Origin: an uncultured Brevibacillus sp.
GTDB taxonomy: Bacteria; Bacillota; Bacilli; Brevibacillales; Brevibacillaceae
Direction of reading: 5' to 3'
Length of the DNA: 64,000 nucleotides
NCBI RefSeq assembly: GCF_947502445.1
Contig: NZ_CANMZW010000003.1
Coordinates: 62,001 to 126,000, forward strand
In this document: piece by piece, positions 9,287-17,796 of the stretch
Layout of the letters: every line of letters starts with the position of its first letter
Numbering within the stretch: position 1 is the stretch's first letter
Translations under genes and position numbers: made by a program
The notes under the pieces: model-generated
Told to the model about the DNA's origin: nothing
Seen by the model: the letters and a program-made list of their open reading frames with translations, nothing else
Databases searched by the model: none

Positions 9287-10516
9287 ATGAAAAGAGCACT
9301 AACCCTATTTCTATCGGTGTTAATGTTCCTGACTGTCATCCCATTCGCAGGTGCCGCTTCTCCTTCGTTCTCTGACGTCCCACGTAATCACTGGGCGTAT
9401 AAAGAGATCACTGAAATGGCCGAAAAAGGGATCATCAAAGGATACGACAACAGAACTTTCCGCCCAAACAATGAAGTGACACGCGCAGAATTTGCGAAGA
9501 TCATGATTGCCGCAGCGGACGTTGATATGGACAAAAGATCTGTTAGCCAGACGTTTAAAGATGTACCAAAATCTCATTGGGCATTCTACTATGTGGAATA
9601 CGCCAAGCCTTACTTGACCGGCTATAAATCAGGCTCTACCTATACTTACAAGCCTGATAACTCTGCCGTACGTGAAGACATCGCAGTCGCTCTCGTCCGA
9701 CTGCTCGGCTATGACAAAAAATACAAAGCCGATATGAATCAATTGAAAAAGTTCCGTGATTCGGATGACATTTCGCCAGCATTGCGTTCTTATATCGCAA
9801 TCGCTATCCAAACGGATCTGATGAAAGGAAATAACAACTACTTCCGTCCACAAGACCCGATCACTCGTGCTGAAGCCGCATCGCTCCTCTATCGCGCTCT
9901 GATCAACCGTGATGGCGATGAAACGAAAGTGGTTTTCCCGAATCCAGAACAACCGAAGCCACAACCAATCAGCATCTCTGACTCGTTTTCTGACAGCAAT
10001 CTGAAAAATTGGGATACCAAAAATGCAGATGGCAACTGGGGAGTAATCAACAAACAAGTCACCGCTGTTTCCACTGACGATGATCTGGATCATTTCTTGC
10101 TGCCACTCATCTGGGAAGAATCTGCAAACCCTGAGAACTACGAATTGTCTGTTGATGTAACCGTAGTCGGTACAAATGGTCTTGGCGGGCTCTTCTTCAA
10201 TGGCAAGGACGGCAAAGCAAATGTCGTATATCTCACCAAAGATCGCATCTACCTCGGCAAGGTGAAAGACGTAGAAGATGATGACATCGATGTAATCGCT
10301 TCTGGCTCTTACAAACTGAAGTCTTCTAACCGCTTGAAGGTTGTTGTTAAAGGAAGCACAGTCTCCATTTATATCAACGACCAATACTTGTTCGGTCAGC
10401 AGCAAGTGAAACAAGAAGGTACGAAGCTAGGTCTGTACTTGCAAGAGGACGCAACTGAGGATGCTCCTCGCAAAATGACGTACCTGGATAATTTCTCCTT
10501 TAAAGAAGTGAAGTAG
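9287..10516 (+). CDS. Secreted S-layer-homology (SLH) protein with C-terminal beta-sandwich-like domain
   Basis: A 409-residue exported protein. Residues 1-23 are a signal peptide ending near AGA-A. Three SLH repeats follow at about 26-68, 88-132 and 150-205, each with the hallmark pattern (FSDVPRNHWAYKEI; ITRAEAASLLYRAL). SLH repeats bind pyruvylated secondary cell-wall polymer. After a Pro-rich linker the last 180 residues look like a concanavalin/DUF1080-type beta-sandwich (DSFSDSNLKNWD, NGLGGLFFNGKDG, YLDNFSF), a fold common in carbohydrate binding. ATG 9287 is preceded by GAGGAGGTTAAC; a longer frame to 9116 lacks a ribosome site. It ends at a strong terminator and is monocistronic. Confidence 0.85.
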   Translation: MKRALTLFLSVLMFLTVIPFAGAASPSFSDVPRNHWAYKEITEMAEKGIIKGYDNRTFRPNNEVTRAEFAKIMIAAADVDMDKRSVSQTFKDVPKSHWAFYYVEYAKPYLTGYKSGSTYTYKPDNSAVREDIAVALVRLLGYDKKYKADMNQLKKFRDSDDISPALRSYIAIAIQTDLMKGNNNYFRPQDPITRAEAASLLYRALINRDGDETKVVFPNPEQPKPQPISISDSFSDSNLKNWDTKNADGNWGVINKQVTAVSTDDDLDHFLLPLIWEESANPENYELSVDVTVVGTNGLGGLFFNGKDGKANVVYLTKDRIYLGKVKDVEDDDIDVIASGSYKLKSSNRLKVVVKGSTVSIYINDQYLFGQQQVKQEGTKLGLYLQEDATEDAPRKMTYLDNFSFKEVK

Positions 10517-10528
10517 CTCGCAGGAAGC

Positions 10529-10573
10529 AACGCCCGACACACTCAAAAAATGATGTGTCGGGCGTTCTTTTTT
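10529..10573 (+). terminator. Terminator of the SLH gene
   Basis: AACGCCCGACACA and TGTGTCGGGCGTT form a perfect long stem, followed by CTTTTTTT. Confidence 0.92.
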
Positions 10574-10627
10574 TCCCCTTTCAACTTATGCATGTTCTTC
10601 CATCCAGAAAAAAGGAACGCAAAAGCC

Positions 10628-10656
10628 TAGAAATGAACACACTTCAGTTGTATAAT
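10628..10656 (+). promoter_or_regulatory. Likely sigma-A promoter of lipL
   Basis: A perfect -10 TATAAT (10651-10656) lies 17 nt from TAGAAA (10628-10633, four of six matches to TTGACA), 34 nt upstream of the lipL start. Confidence 0.5.
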
Positions 10657-10690
10657 GGTACCTATTCTTGTCCTGTGAAGGAGCTTATTT

Positions 10691-11533
10691 ATGTCATTTT
10701 CTGTCAATCAGCCTTTTCGTTGGATGGACTCGGGTACTTATCAGGAAAGTCCACTCGAGCCATTGATCCGAGATGAAGCACTGACAGCAAGCATGCAAAA
10801 CGCTTCCGCCTCACCTGTCATCCATCTATGGGTCTACGATCAAGCTCTCTATCTGGGGCGCAGAGACGCCAAGCTGCCTCATTTGGAGAAGGCTTTGCAT
10901 CAGTTTGGCAAAGATGGCTTTGGATGTGTCTTGAGATCGTCTGGAGGCGCCTGTGTGCCGCTCGATGCGGGAGTTCTCAATCTGGCCTGTTTGTTGCCGG
11001 ATACGGCGATTTCAATTGATTCGTTTTTTGCTTTTGTTGCGGATCTGCTGCGCGTCGGATTGCGCGACTATGGAACTCTGCAGTTTGGAGAGGTAGCTGG
11101 CTCTTACTGTGCAGGGGAATATGACTTTTCGATTCTTGGAAAAAAAATCGGAGGAATGGCACAGCGTCGCACACGATTCGGCTCCATTCTACAGCTCTGT
11201 ATTAACGTAGACGACAGACCTCGTGGGGAATGGATGAAACGATTCTATGAGCTGGCTGGCCTTGACGAAATGGATAACCATAAGCCGATTCCTCATATTG
11301 ATGCATCTACGATTGGCAGCATTACCAGCTTGACGAATCAAACCGTCACTGTAGATGATGTAAAAGAGCGCTTACTTGCTGCCATTCGCACGCAATGGCC
11401 CGTAGCACCAACTCCTTTTACGGTGCAAGATGAGCTCGTCGATGAGTCTCGTCACCATTTGTCAAATCGCCTTCGCCTGTTCGCCTACACGGCAAAAGAA
11501 CTGGCGGCATCAGACTGGCGTTTGCCGGAATAA
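10691..11533 (+). CDS. lipL: Octanoyl-[GcvH]:protein N-octanoyltransferase LipL
   Basis: A 280-residue member of the biotin/lipoate protein ligase-like family. It matches Lip[12 protein letters not shown] at 82-92 (substrate loop) and the catalytic Cys140 in [11 protein letters not shown], followed by [11 protein letters not shown]. LipL moves octanoyl groups from GcvH to E2 subunits of the 2-oxoacid dehydrogenases by amidotransfer in the Firmicute lipoate pathway. The catalytic Cys distinguishes it from LplA-type ATP-dependent ligases. The ATG at 10691 follows GAAGGAG. No other lipoate gene is in the window; the next gene on this strand encodes an unrelated membrane acyltransferase 70 nt away. 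Confidence 0.88.
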   Translation: MSFSVNQPFRWMDSGTYQESPLEPLIRDEALTASMQNASASPVIHLWVYDQALYLGRRDAKLPHLEKALHQFGKDGFGCVLRSSGGACVPLDAGVLNLACLLPDTAISIDSFFAFVADLLRVGLRDYGTLQFGEVAGSYCAGEYDFSILGKKIGGMAQRRTRFGSILQLCINVDDRPRGEWMKRFYELAGLDEMDNHKPIPHIDASTIGSITSLTNQTVTVDDVKERLLAAIRTQWPVAPTPFTVQDELVDESRHHLSNRLRLFAYTAKELAASDWRLPE

Positions 11534-11603
11534 CGGGCTCATGGGATCAAAAGCCATCCAGGACGCTGTCTGTCCAACGAGTGGCACAAATCTTGGAGGA
11601 TAT

Positions 11604-12740
11604 ATGAATAGCGATCGAAAGGGGACGTTTCAGGATCTGAATGCCCTTTTTGTTTTTGGGGCATGTACTGTGTTGGCAATTCATATTCTCGGCTTTTTTA
11701 TTGCCAACCAAAAAGACTATCCGTGGAACGAAGACATCGAAGCCGTATTGTTGATTTTACTCAGATTTGGACGCTCCTTGTTCATTTTTGCAACAGGAAT
11801 GCTATTGTTCTATTGGCATCAAAACCGACAAATGGACTGGAGATCCTTCTGGACAAAGCGCTGGCGCGTTATCGTGCTTCCATATGTGATCTGGACTGCC
11901 ATATTTACCGGATTTAAACTGCAAAGCATTGATCCGGTTGAACTGGCTTATCCTTTTTTTCATAGCCTGTTTACTGGAAGCGCTTTTTATCATTTGTACT
12001 ACATCCCGCTATATTTGCAGCTCAATTTGCTGTTTTGCCTCGTCAAGCCATTGTTTGAGAAATATTTGAGCTTTCGTATGGTAACTTTGATTTTCTTCGG
12101 TCAGATGGGACTGTACGTGCTATACTACTGCCTGTTTATCAATCCGCTCTGGAGCATTGACTGGGCAGCCAATTCGTTACTCGCGCTTGTGCAGCACTCT
12201 TATGTCGCGGGACAAAATTATGTACACATGTACCTGTTTACATTCTCGCTTGGTGCATATGCCGGATTGAACCTGGAAAAATGGCGTACGTGGACACATA
12301 AGCTGCGTTATCTCGCCCATTTCCTTACACTCGCTTCTGGCGGATGGATTTTGCTTAACTATTTGACTGGGTCCAAGACCTATCTGGAGAGCCTAAATAT
12401 TTTTGATCCGTTGTATTTGGTGTATACCTTGAGCTTCCTCATCAGTTTCTATTCGCTGTCTCGCTATCTAGGGAAGTTGCCGGCACTGGCTCACTGGTTG
12501 TCGACTCTGGCAAAGCAAAACATGGCGATTTACCTCGTCCATCCACTTATCTTATTTTTATTGGAAAGCTATGTGATTTTCCGTTTGGATTGGTCAACGC
12601 CTGTTCTGATGATCGCGATGTTTGTAATTACACCTCCACTCTGTATCTTTTTGTATAAGCATACGCTCGTCTCGTACTGGACAAGCCGCGTAAGCCAAAA
12701 GGCGAAGCGGGTCTTGCAGACAGAGTCGCACAAGGTGTAA
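11604..12740 (+). CDS. Membrane acyltransferase (acyltransferase family 3)
   Basis: A 378-residue, very hydrophobic protein with about ten membrane segments. The N-terminus LNALFVFGACTVLAIHILGFF carries the His expected in acyltransferase-3 proteins, and FIFATGMLLFYWHQNR resembles their second motif. These proteins O-acylate cell-surface glycans or lipids; the acceptor here is unknown. The start at 11604 is set by GGAGGATAT. A longer frame back to 11430 overlaps the end of lipL and is not supported. The terminator at 12841 is about 100 nt downstream. Confidence 0.8.
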   Translation: MNSDRKGTFQDLNALFVFGACTVLAIHILGFFIANQKDYPWNEDIEAVLLILLRFGRSLFIFATGMLLFYWHQNRQMDWRSFWTKRWRVIVLPYVIWTAIFTGFKLQSIDPVELAYPFFHSLFTGSAFYHLYYIPLYLQLNLLFCLVKPLFEKYLSFRMVTLIFFGQMGLYVLYYCLFINPLWSIDWAANSLLALVQHSYVAGQNYVHMYLFTFSLGAYAGLNLEKWRTWTHKLRYLAHFLTLASGGWILLNYLTGSKTYLESLNIFDPLYLVYTLSFLISFYSLSRYLGKLPALAHWLSTLAKQNMAIYLVHPLILFLLESYVIFRLDWSTPVLMIAMFVITPPLCIFLYKHTLVSYWTSRVSQKAKRVLQTESHKV

Positions 12741-12840
12741 TGATTTACGGCCTTGTTTCCTTCAAAATCCTAATGTAAAGGATATGCGTATCTTGCATAC
12801 TAAAGGTAGGGACAACAAATGTTCCACACCTCGATTACTT

Positions 12841-12869
12841 GCCTGGCCTTTGAGCCGGGCTTTTTTTCG
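12841..12869 (+). terminator. Terminator after the acyltransferase gene
   Basis: GCCTGGC and GCCGGGC pair (one U-G) around the loop CTTTGA, followed by a run of seven T. It lies between the acyltransferase gene and cbpB; the surrounding 12741-13013 gap shows no other clear feature. Confidence 0.8.
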
Positions 12870-13013
12870 GTCTTCTGGGGCTGCTATTTGACTCTTTACT
12901 TGAATGGATTTTTTATGTAGACCTATCGTTTACTCCCGGCATACGGTATCATAGAAGAGAACCACAGGCAGCCTGCGCGGCTTCCATAGATGACAAAAAA
13001 GGTGGTTGATCTA

Positions 13014-13478
13014 ATGAATCAAGATAATCCGTTGTTACATACGCCTATCAAAGATTTGATTATTAGCTCGACGAAAGTAGCTCATGTGCAATTAGGCAAT
13101 TCACTGGAACATGCTCTGCTCGTACTCATCAAATCCGGCTACTCCGCTATACCTGTTTTGGACCATCAGTACCATTTGCATGGATTGATCAGCACCAATA
13201 TGATTATGAACAAGACGCTTGGTCTGGAACGATTTGAATTGGAACAAATGTCTGAACATACCGTCGATGAAGTCATGGATACCAAAATGCCTCGTCTGAA
13301 GGACAATGACGAATTCATGAAGGCACTCGAGGTGTCGATCAATCACCCCTTCGTGTGTATCGTTGATGATGATCAATACTTCCAAGGAATTCTTACGCGA
13401 AAATCGATTTTGGCATTGGCGTATCGGCATTTTCGGAATTTGCCGTTCCCATCAGCAGATACTCATCAGCCGCAATAA
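13014..13478 (+). CDS. cbpB: Cyclic-di-AMP-binding CBS-domain protein CbpB (DarB/YkuL)
   Basis: A 154-residue protein made of two CBS motifs. It matches B. subtilis YkuL/DarB: KVAHVQLGNSLEHALLVLIKSGYSAIPVLD, LHGLISTNMIMN, GLERFE and FVCIVDD. DarB binds cyclic di-AMP, and its apo form activates the stringent-response enzyme Rel and pyruvate carboxylase when potassium is low. The start at 13014 (MNQDNPL) is chosen because GGTGG lies 8 nt upstream; ATG 12990, eight codons earlier, has no ribosome site. It is monocistronic, with its own terminator at 13502. Confidence 0.9.
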   Translation: MNQDNPLLHTPIKDLIISSTKVAHVQLGNSLEHALLVLIKSGYSAIPVLDHQYHLHGLISTNMIMNKTLGLERFELEQMSEHTVDEVMDTKMPRLKDNDEFMKALEVSINHPFVCIVDDDQYFQGILTRKSILALAYRHFRNLPFPSADTHQPQ

Positions 13479-13501
13479 GAAAGAAACTCCGCACACCCAA
13501 G

Positions 13502-13538
13502 ACGGGGGCAAGCACAAGTGCCCACCGTCCTTTTTTAT
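13502..13538 (+). terminator. Terminator of cbpB
   Basis: GACGG-GGGCA and TGCCC-A-CCGTC pair with one bulged A, followed by CTTTTTT. It separates cbpB from the convergent gene at 13542. Confidence 0.85.
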
Positions 13539-13541
13539 TAA

Positions 13542-13901
13542 CTACCCATTTTGTTGTTCCTCCAAGGTTTTCCGATGCTTTAAATCCTGCTCCCCCAATC
13601 CCTGCTTTTTCCCTTCTTCTGTCAAGCGATATCCAAACTGAATCACTTCATTGTGCGCGAAGTATACATACTCCACTTCTGGCTCATCTGCAAATACGAC
13701 AATCGCGCAAAACGGAGGAAGCTTTTTGCTCCACTCCCCTTTCACTGACCGTATTTGCTCTGGCTGAATTTTTTCTTTTTCCAGCAAGTGCTCCGTAACT
13801 CTGCTTGCATAGATTAGCTTGTTGGCCTGTACATAAACAAAAGGCGTAAGTACGACGACAAGCACGATGACTATCCAAATAATCCGCTTTACTTTCAGCA
13901 T
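13542..13901 (-). CDS. Small membrane-anchored protein resembling DUF3139
   Basis: A 119-residue protein. Residues 6-24 form a membrane segment (IIWIVIVLVVVLTPFVYV), followed by an outward-facing domain of about 90 residues with YASRVTEHLLEKEKIQPEQIRSV and VVFADEPEVEYVY, which resembles DUF3139 family proteins of unknown function. ATG 13901 has GAGAG close upstream; ATGs at 13922 and 13967 add non-conserved residues. It stands alone between convergent cbpB and the YheC/D gene. No function is proposed. Confidence 0.65.
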   Translation of the reverse strand: MLKVKRIIWIVIVLVVVLTPFVYVQANKLIYASRVTEHLLEKEKIQPEQIRSVKGEWSKKLPPFCAIVVFADEPEVEYVYFAHNEVIQFGYRLTEEGKKQGLGEQDLKHRKTLEEQQNG

Positions 13902-13953
13902 GATACTCTCATCTCTCCCCATCACGCTCTTGTTGGAGCATTTATTCTGGCAC

Positions 13954-13988
13954 AAAAAAGCAGACATCCATGTTGTTTGTCTGCTTTT
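13954..13988 (-). terminator. Terminator of the YheC/D-family gene
   Basis: On the minus strand AAAAGCAGAC and GTCTGCTTTTTT form a stem around an 18-nt loop, with the T-run at its end. The A/T-rich flanks could work in both directions. Confidence 0.75.
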
Positions 13989-14011
13989 CGTGTGTGCTTA
14001 TTAATCGTCTG

Positions 14012-15094
14012 TTAAGCTAGCTGCCGTTTCTTCCGTGCCTTTTGTTCATACATCAACGTATGTGCGTATTCCATTGGATGGCGGTAGGTTTGTTTAAACA
14101 TGGCCTTTTCTCCCGCTTTGAAAAAAGAGTATCGCTGGTCTCGCACATTCACTTCAATTAAATATGGATTACCCTGGTCATCAATCCCCATATCCATACC
14201 TAAATCGGCTAATGATTGAAAATGGTCGCTATACTGCTTCGCGATCTTCACAGCCGCTTCGCTGATTTTCGCCACTATCTGCGGATGTGTCTCAGGCGGG
14301 AAGGTTTCTGCAATCGCTTCTGTCAAGGGAACGGCTCTCCCGCCTCGAGACAGATTGCTCAGCTTGTTTTGCTGATTGGCTACTTTGGCGACCAAGCCGC
14401 TTACCGTCCACTCCCGGTCCCCATTCTTCTGTACGGACACGCGAATATCAAACGTCTTGCCACGATAAAGAGCCAGCGGGATTCCTTGCTGAATTAAAAA
14501 GCGTTTATTGCCCACCCATTTGCGAACAACCGCAAGCAGCTGATTACGAGTCATGCTCCGTTGCTTTTTGGATGAAATAAAACGGTATTCATTTCCGTGC
14601 CGCTCAATGCGCGCGACACCAATCCCTACTGAACCGATTGATGGTTTGACATACACAATCCGGTATCTATCGAGGAACTGCCTTAGCTGTTCACTCGAAT
14701 AAGGTACCGTGTGTGGCAAGTGCTGACGAATCTGCTCGTTCTTCCAAAGCATCTGATGCACTTTTCTTTTATCCCGCACCACCAATCCATTGAAAACCGT
14801 CTTTTTTCTACTTAGACGCTGGATCGTACTCCGTGATCTTCCATCGCCAGTCAGCACTCGATTGTGAATCACGCGCGGGATATGAACCAAACGTGGAATT
14901 AACCTGTTGCCGTTCCAAAAAAAACCCGTCACCTTCTCATCGCCGGGAAATACATGGCGGGGGTGAAAGAATACCGGCTCGAGTCCAAGCTCTTTTCCGA
15001 TTTCCACATAATAAGGTAGGCGCTCGTAAGACTTGTCTCCTTTAATCCCTCTCTGCATAATGCCCCAATCTAACATAATGCCGATTCTGTCCAC
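14012..15094 (-). CDS. YheC/YheD-family ATP-grasp protein, spore-coat associated
   Basis: A 360-residue protein. The N-terminal third (RIGIMLD through FFHPRHVF) and the ATP-grasp core (YVKPSIGSVGIGVARI, FDIRVSVQKNG, LGMDMGIDDQGNPYLIEVN) match the YheC/YheD family found in endospore coats. ATP-grasp enzymes join a carboxylate to an amine or thiol; no substrate is known for this family. The GTG at 15094 is preferred because AAGGGGG lies 6 nt upstream, giving a start at MDRIGIMLD; ATG 15124 has no ribosome site. A second carboxylate-amine ligase-like gene is present at 4052-5341. Confidence 0.82.
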   Translation of the reverse strand: MDRIGIMLDWGIMQRGIKGDKSYERLPYYVEIGKELGLEPVFFHPRHVFPGDEKVTGFFWNGNRLIPRLVHIPRVIHNRVLTGDGRSRSTIQRLSRKKTVFNGLVVRDKRKVHQMLWKNEQIRQHLPHTVPYSSEQLRQFLDRYRIVYVKPSIGSVGIGVARIERHGNEYRFISSKKQRSMTRNQLLAVVRKWVGNKRFLIQQGIPLALYRGKTFDIRVSVQKNGDREWTVSGLVAKVANQQNKLSNLSRGGRAVPLTEAIAETFPPETHPQIVAKISEAAVKIAKQYSDHFQSLADLGMDMGIDDQGNPYLIEVNVRDQRYSFFKAGEKAMFKQTYRHPMEYAHTLMYEQKARKKRQLA

Positions 15095-15216
15095 AAAGAT
15101 CCCCCTTGCTCCATTCCTCACCATAGGGTATGTGCCGTAATCGACAAGAGCGTGCCTATTTTTGCAAGTGATGTCGTAACCTGCGCTTGCCCGGGAAAGA
15201 TTATTTCTTTTTCTAC

Positions 15217-15777
15217 TTATACAGCGCGACGCTCAATCGCCAATAAAAAAGGGGCTTGGTTCTGCTGATTGATATACTGATACTTCAGGACGAGAAACTC
15301 CAATTGGCTCAGCTCATGACAAAAGGATTCTACAGCATCCTTCTCGACTTCTCCCGCAGCGTGCCCCCAATAAATCATGACCGTCATGATGCCACCTGGA
15401 CGAAGCACATTCAAGCCCGATTGAATCGCACGAATGGTACTCGCAGCTTGTGTGGTAATCTCTTTATCGCCACCTGGCAGATAGCCAAGATTAAACATGA
15501 TAGCTCCGGCGCTTCCCTCCAGCTTTTCAATCTCTTCATGACTCGCCAGTTTCATTTCGACCCAGTCAGCGACTCCTTCTCGCTCCAAACGCTCTTTCGT
15601 CTTCTCAATGGCGAGCGGCTGGATATCAAAGGCGATGACCTTTCCTTCCTCCTTAACCAACTGCGCGAGGAACAAGGTATCATTTCCATTCCCCATCGTT
15701 GCATCAATGACGGTTTCCCCTTCACGAACACGCTCGCGAATCAATTTTCGTGCTACCTCCAATACGTTCGGAAACAT
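15217..15777 (-). CDS. mnmM: tRNA (mnm5s2U34)-methyltransferase MnmM (YtqB)
   Basis: A 186-residue class I SAM methyltransferase. Motif I is VIDATMGNGNDTLFLA near residue 25, motif II includes VIAFDIQ, and the family-specific NLGYLPGGDKEI lies near residue 95. This is the rRNA_methylase-like YtqB family, shown to be MnmM, which adds the methyl group to nm5s2U34 in tRNA of Gram-positives that lack MnmC. The start at 15777 (MFPNVLEVARK) follows GAGGAGATACGTC; ATG 15798 is upstream of that site. It lies 27 nt after a metallo-hydrolase gene, possibly in one transcript. Confidence 0.85.
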   Translation of the reverse strand: MFPNVLEVARKLIRERVREGETVIDATMGNGNDTLFLAQLVKEEGKVIAFDIQPLAIEKTKERLEREGVADWVEMKLASHEEIEKLEGSAGAIMFNLGYLPGGDKEITTQAASTIRAIQSGLNVLRPGGIMTVMIYWGHAAGEVEKDAVESFCHELSQLEFLVLKYQYINQQNQAPFLLAIERRAV

Positions 15778-15804
15778 GACGTATCTCCTCTCTATCATCC
15801 TTTT

Positions 15805-16560
15805 TTACATCGTTAATTCAATTTGAAGCCCGATGCTTGCAACGTAGCAGATGCCGCTCTGATAGGCCTCTGCTTGCGCCACAACGTCAGCCTCCTCATA
15901 GCCGTGGAAAAGATGCGTAATCAACAGAGAGCCGCAGGAGAGCGATTCTGCCAGCTCTGCAGCATCTCGTACAGACAAGTGGCCATTTGGTTTTTGAGGC
16001 TTGTTGTGATCCAGGTAGGTGCCTTCACAAATGAATAAATCAGCTCCCTGTGCAAATGCTGCCCAATTCGTTCCTGGACCGCTATCGGCTCCGTATACAA
16101 TAACACGCCCCTTTGACTCCAGCCTCATCGCGTAGCAAGGATCACCGTCTCCATGATCCGTTCGTAAAAACGTGACCGTCACGTCACCAATACTCAGACT
16201 TGTTTGCTCGTTGACCGGGTGAAAACGGGTTGCATCTCGGTATGTAAGTGCCTGCACATTCTGGGCTGGTGCTTCTGGTGCGTAAATGGGAAGTGGTTGG
16301 TCTGCCGGGCGTTGTCCAAACAATTGATGAACCATGAGACCGTATTGTAGGACCCCGATATCTGCTATGTGGTCGTGATGATAGTGAGACAAAAGCATAG
16401 CATCCAAATCATAGATGGGTAAATGCTTCCCTACTTGAGCGAGCACACCACTGCCACAATCAATCAGGAGTCGTACTTCATCGCTCTCAACCAAATATCC
16501 AGGAGTTGCTCCTCCAGGGCCAGGATAAGGAGATTGATAGCCTAACACGGTAAAGCGCAT
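15805..16560 (-). CDS. Metallo-beta-lactamase-fold hydrolase (YhfI-like)
   Basis: A 251-residue MBL-fold protein. The metal motif is SHYHHDHIADI (HxHxDH variant), with later ligands in TDHGDG, YGADSGPG and ITHLFHG. It resembles the YhfI branch near RNase Z, but it lacks the long RNase Z exosite arm, so a small-molecule or nucleotide phosphodiesterase role is as likely. ATG 16560 is preceded by AAGGAG at 10 nt; a longer frame to 16626 would run into the divergent ykvI-like gene and is not supported. Confidence 0.8.
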   Translation of the reverse strand: MRFTVLGYQSPYPGPGGATPGYLVESDEVRLLIDCGSGVLAQVGKHLPIYDLDAMLLSHYHHDHIADIGVLQYGLMVHQLFGQRPADQPLPIYAPEAPAQNVQALTYRDATRFHPVNEQTSLSIGDVTVTFLRTDHGDGDPCYAMRLESKGRVIVYGADSGPGTNWAAFAQGADLFICEGTYLDHNKPQKPNGHLSVRDAAELAESLSCGSLLITHLFHGYEEADVVAQAEAYQSGICYVASIGLQIELTM

Positions 16561-16613
16561 ATTCGCTTCACTCCTTCTCATAGGATGGAATAAGGTGGGA
16601 CAGGAGGTTAGAG

Positions 16614-17651
16614 ATGCAAGGATCATGGAGAGCCGCTTGGCAAATCGCTTTTACGTATATTGGAACAGTCGTTGGAGCCGGTTTTGCCTCTGGTAAAGAG
16701 ATTGTGGAGTTTTTTGTTCAATATGGAACCCAGGGCTTGGTTGGTATTCTATTGGCTACAGCTCTTTTCGCATGGGCAGGCATACAAATCATGCTTATTT
16801 CCTATCGTACTCAGGCCAATTCCTATCAAGAAGTAAGCACGTATCTTTTTGGTCATCCCTTTGGAACGGTATTCAATACGCTTTTGCTTACCGTATTGCT
16901 GGGCACAACCTCAGTGATGCTAGCAGCGACAGGGGCCATTTTCATGGAGTCGTTTCAACTGTCTCCTCAGCTTGGCATTTGGATAAGTATGATCATGATT
17001 TTTTTCGTCACGAGAAAAGGCTTGTTTGCAATCCATCATGTAAATAGTATCTTTGTTCCGGCTCTCATTGCTTTTACTTTCCTCGTCTTTATGTACACAA
17101 AGCCCTGGGAAGATACAACAGTCACTGTAGAGTCTCTTCGACCCTTGGCATGGCTGAGTTCTCCTCTCTACTATGTTGCCTTAAACGTGTCACTTACACA
17201 AGCAGTTCTTATTCCTATCGGCAGACATAGTAAAAGTGAGGAGCCTTTGATTGCAGGAGGGATAATCGGAGGTTTAGGTATTGGCTTATTGCTGCTTCTC
17301 GCATACTCTTCCCTGTCGGCAAATATGCCCGGTATTCAGCAAGCGGAAATGCCCATGATTGCTTTGTTGCAAGGAGCGGGAAAAGGAATTCCATTGCTAT
17401 TTTCCTTGCTTGTGTATGCGGAAATCTTTTCAACACTCGTCGCGAATGTGTTTGGTCTCTCGGAACAGATTCGTCAGGTCACTCGGTTACGGGGACCCAC
17501 CATTCTTTTAGGCATCCTGGCCATCAGTTATTTCATCAGCTTTGTTGGCTTTGGTTCGTTGCTTCGGTTTTTGTACCCTCTGTTTGGACAGCTCGTCGTT
17601 TTCTTCCTCGTCATGCTGGCGTACCGACAATGGCGTGGCAGGGAGTCATAA
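16614..17651 (+). CDS. YkvI-family membrane protein (APC-superfamily-like)
   Basis: A 345-residue protein with about ten membrane segments. The first helix carries the glycine-rich GTVVGAGFASGKEIVEFF, the family signature; unwound glycine-rich first helices are typical of LeuT-fold transporters. The substrate is unknown. The ATG at 16614 follows GGAGGTTAGAG. It is divergent from the MBL-fold gene with only 53 nt between the two starts, so their promoters must overlap or be very compact. It ends at a strong terminator shared with korB on the other strand. Confidence 0.78.
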   Translation: MQGSWRAAWQIAFTYIGTVVGAGFASGKEIVEFFVQYGTQGLVGILLATALFAWAGIQIMLISYRTQANSYQEVSTYLFGHPFGTVFNTLLLTVLLGTTSVMLAATGAIFMESFQLSPQLGIWISMIMIFFVTRKGLFAIHHVNSIFVPALIAFTFLVFMYTKPWEDTTVTVESLRPLAWLSSPLYYVALNVSLTQAVLIPIGRHSKSEEPLIAGGIIGGLGIGLLLLLAYSSLSANMPGIQQAEMPMIALLQGAGKGIPLLFSLLVYAEIFSTLVANVFGLSEQIRQVTRLRGPTILLGILAISYFISFVGFGSLLRFLYPLFGQLVVFFLVMLAYRQWRGRES

Positions 17652-17669
17652 AAAAGATTCTCTCGCAAC

Positions 17670-17703
17670 AAAAAAACCTCTCCACAAAGGGAGAGGTTTT
17701 TCT
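17670..17703. terminator. Bidirectional terminator between ykvI-like gene and korB
   Basis: AAACCTCTCC and GGAGAGGTTT pair around ACAAAG, with A-run and T-run flanks that suit both directions. A second perfect 9-bp hairpin without a T-run (GATAGGAAT / ATTCCTATC) lies at 17711-17735 on the korB side. Confidence 0.85.
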
Positions 17704-17796
17704 TCGCACAGATAGGAATCTTAGAAATTCCTATCCAGTATAAGTGCAACCGCAACTCCACCAAAGAACATGGCGTAGTATGGTTTTCTAAAAACC

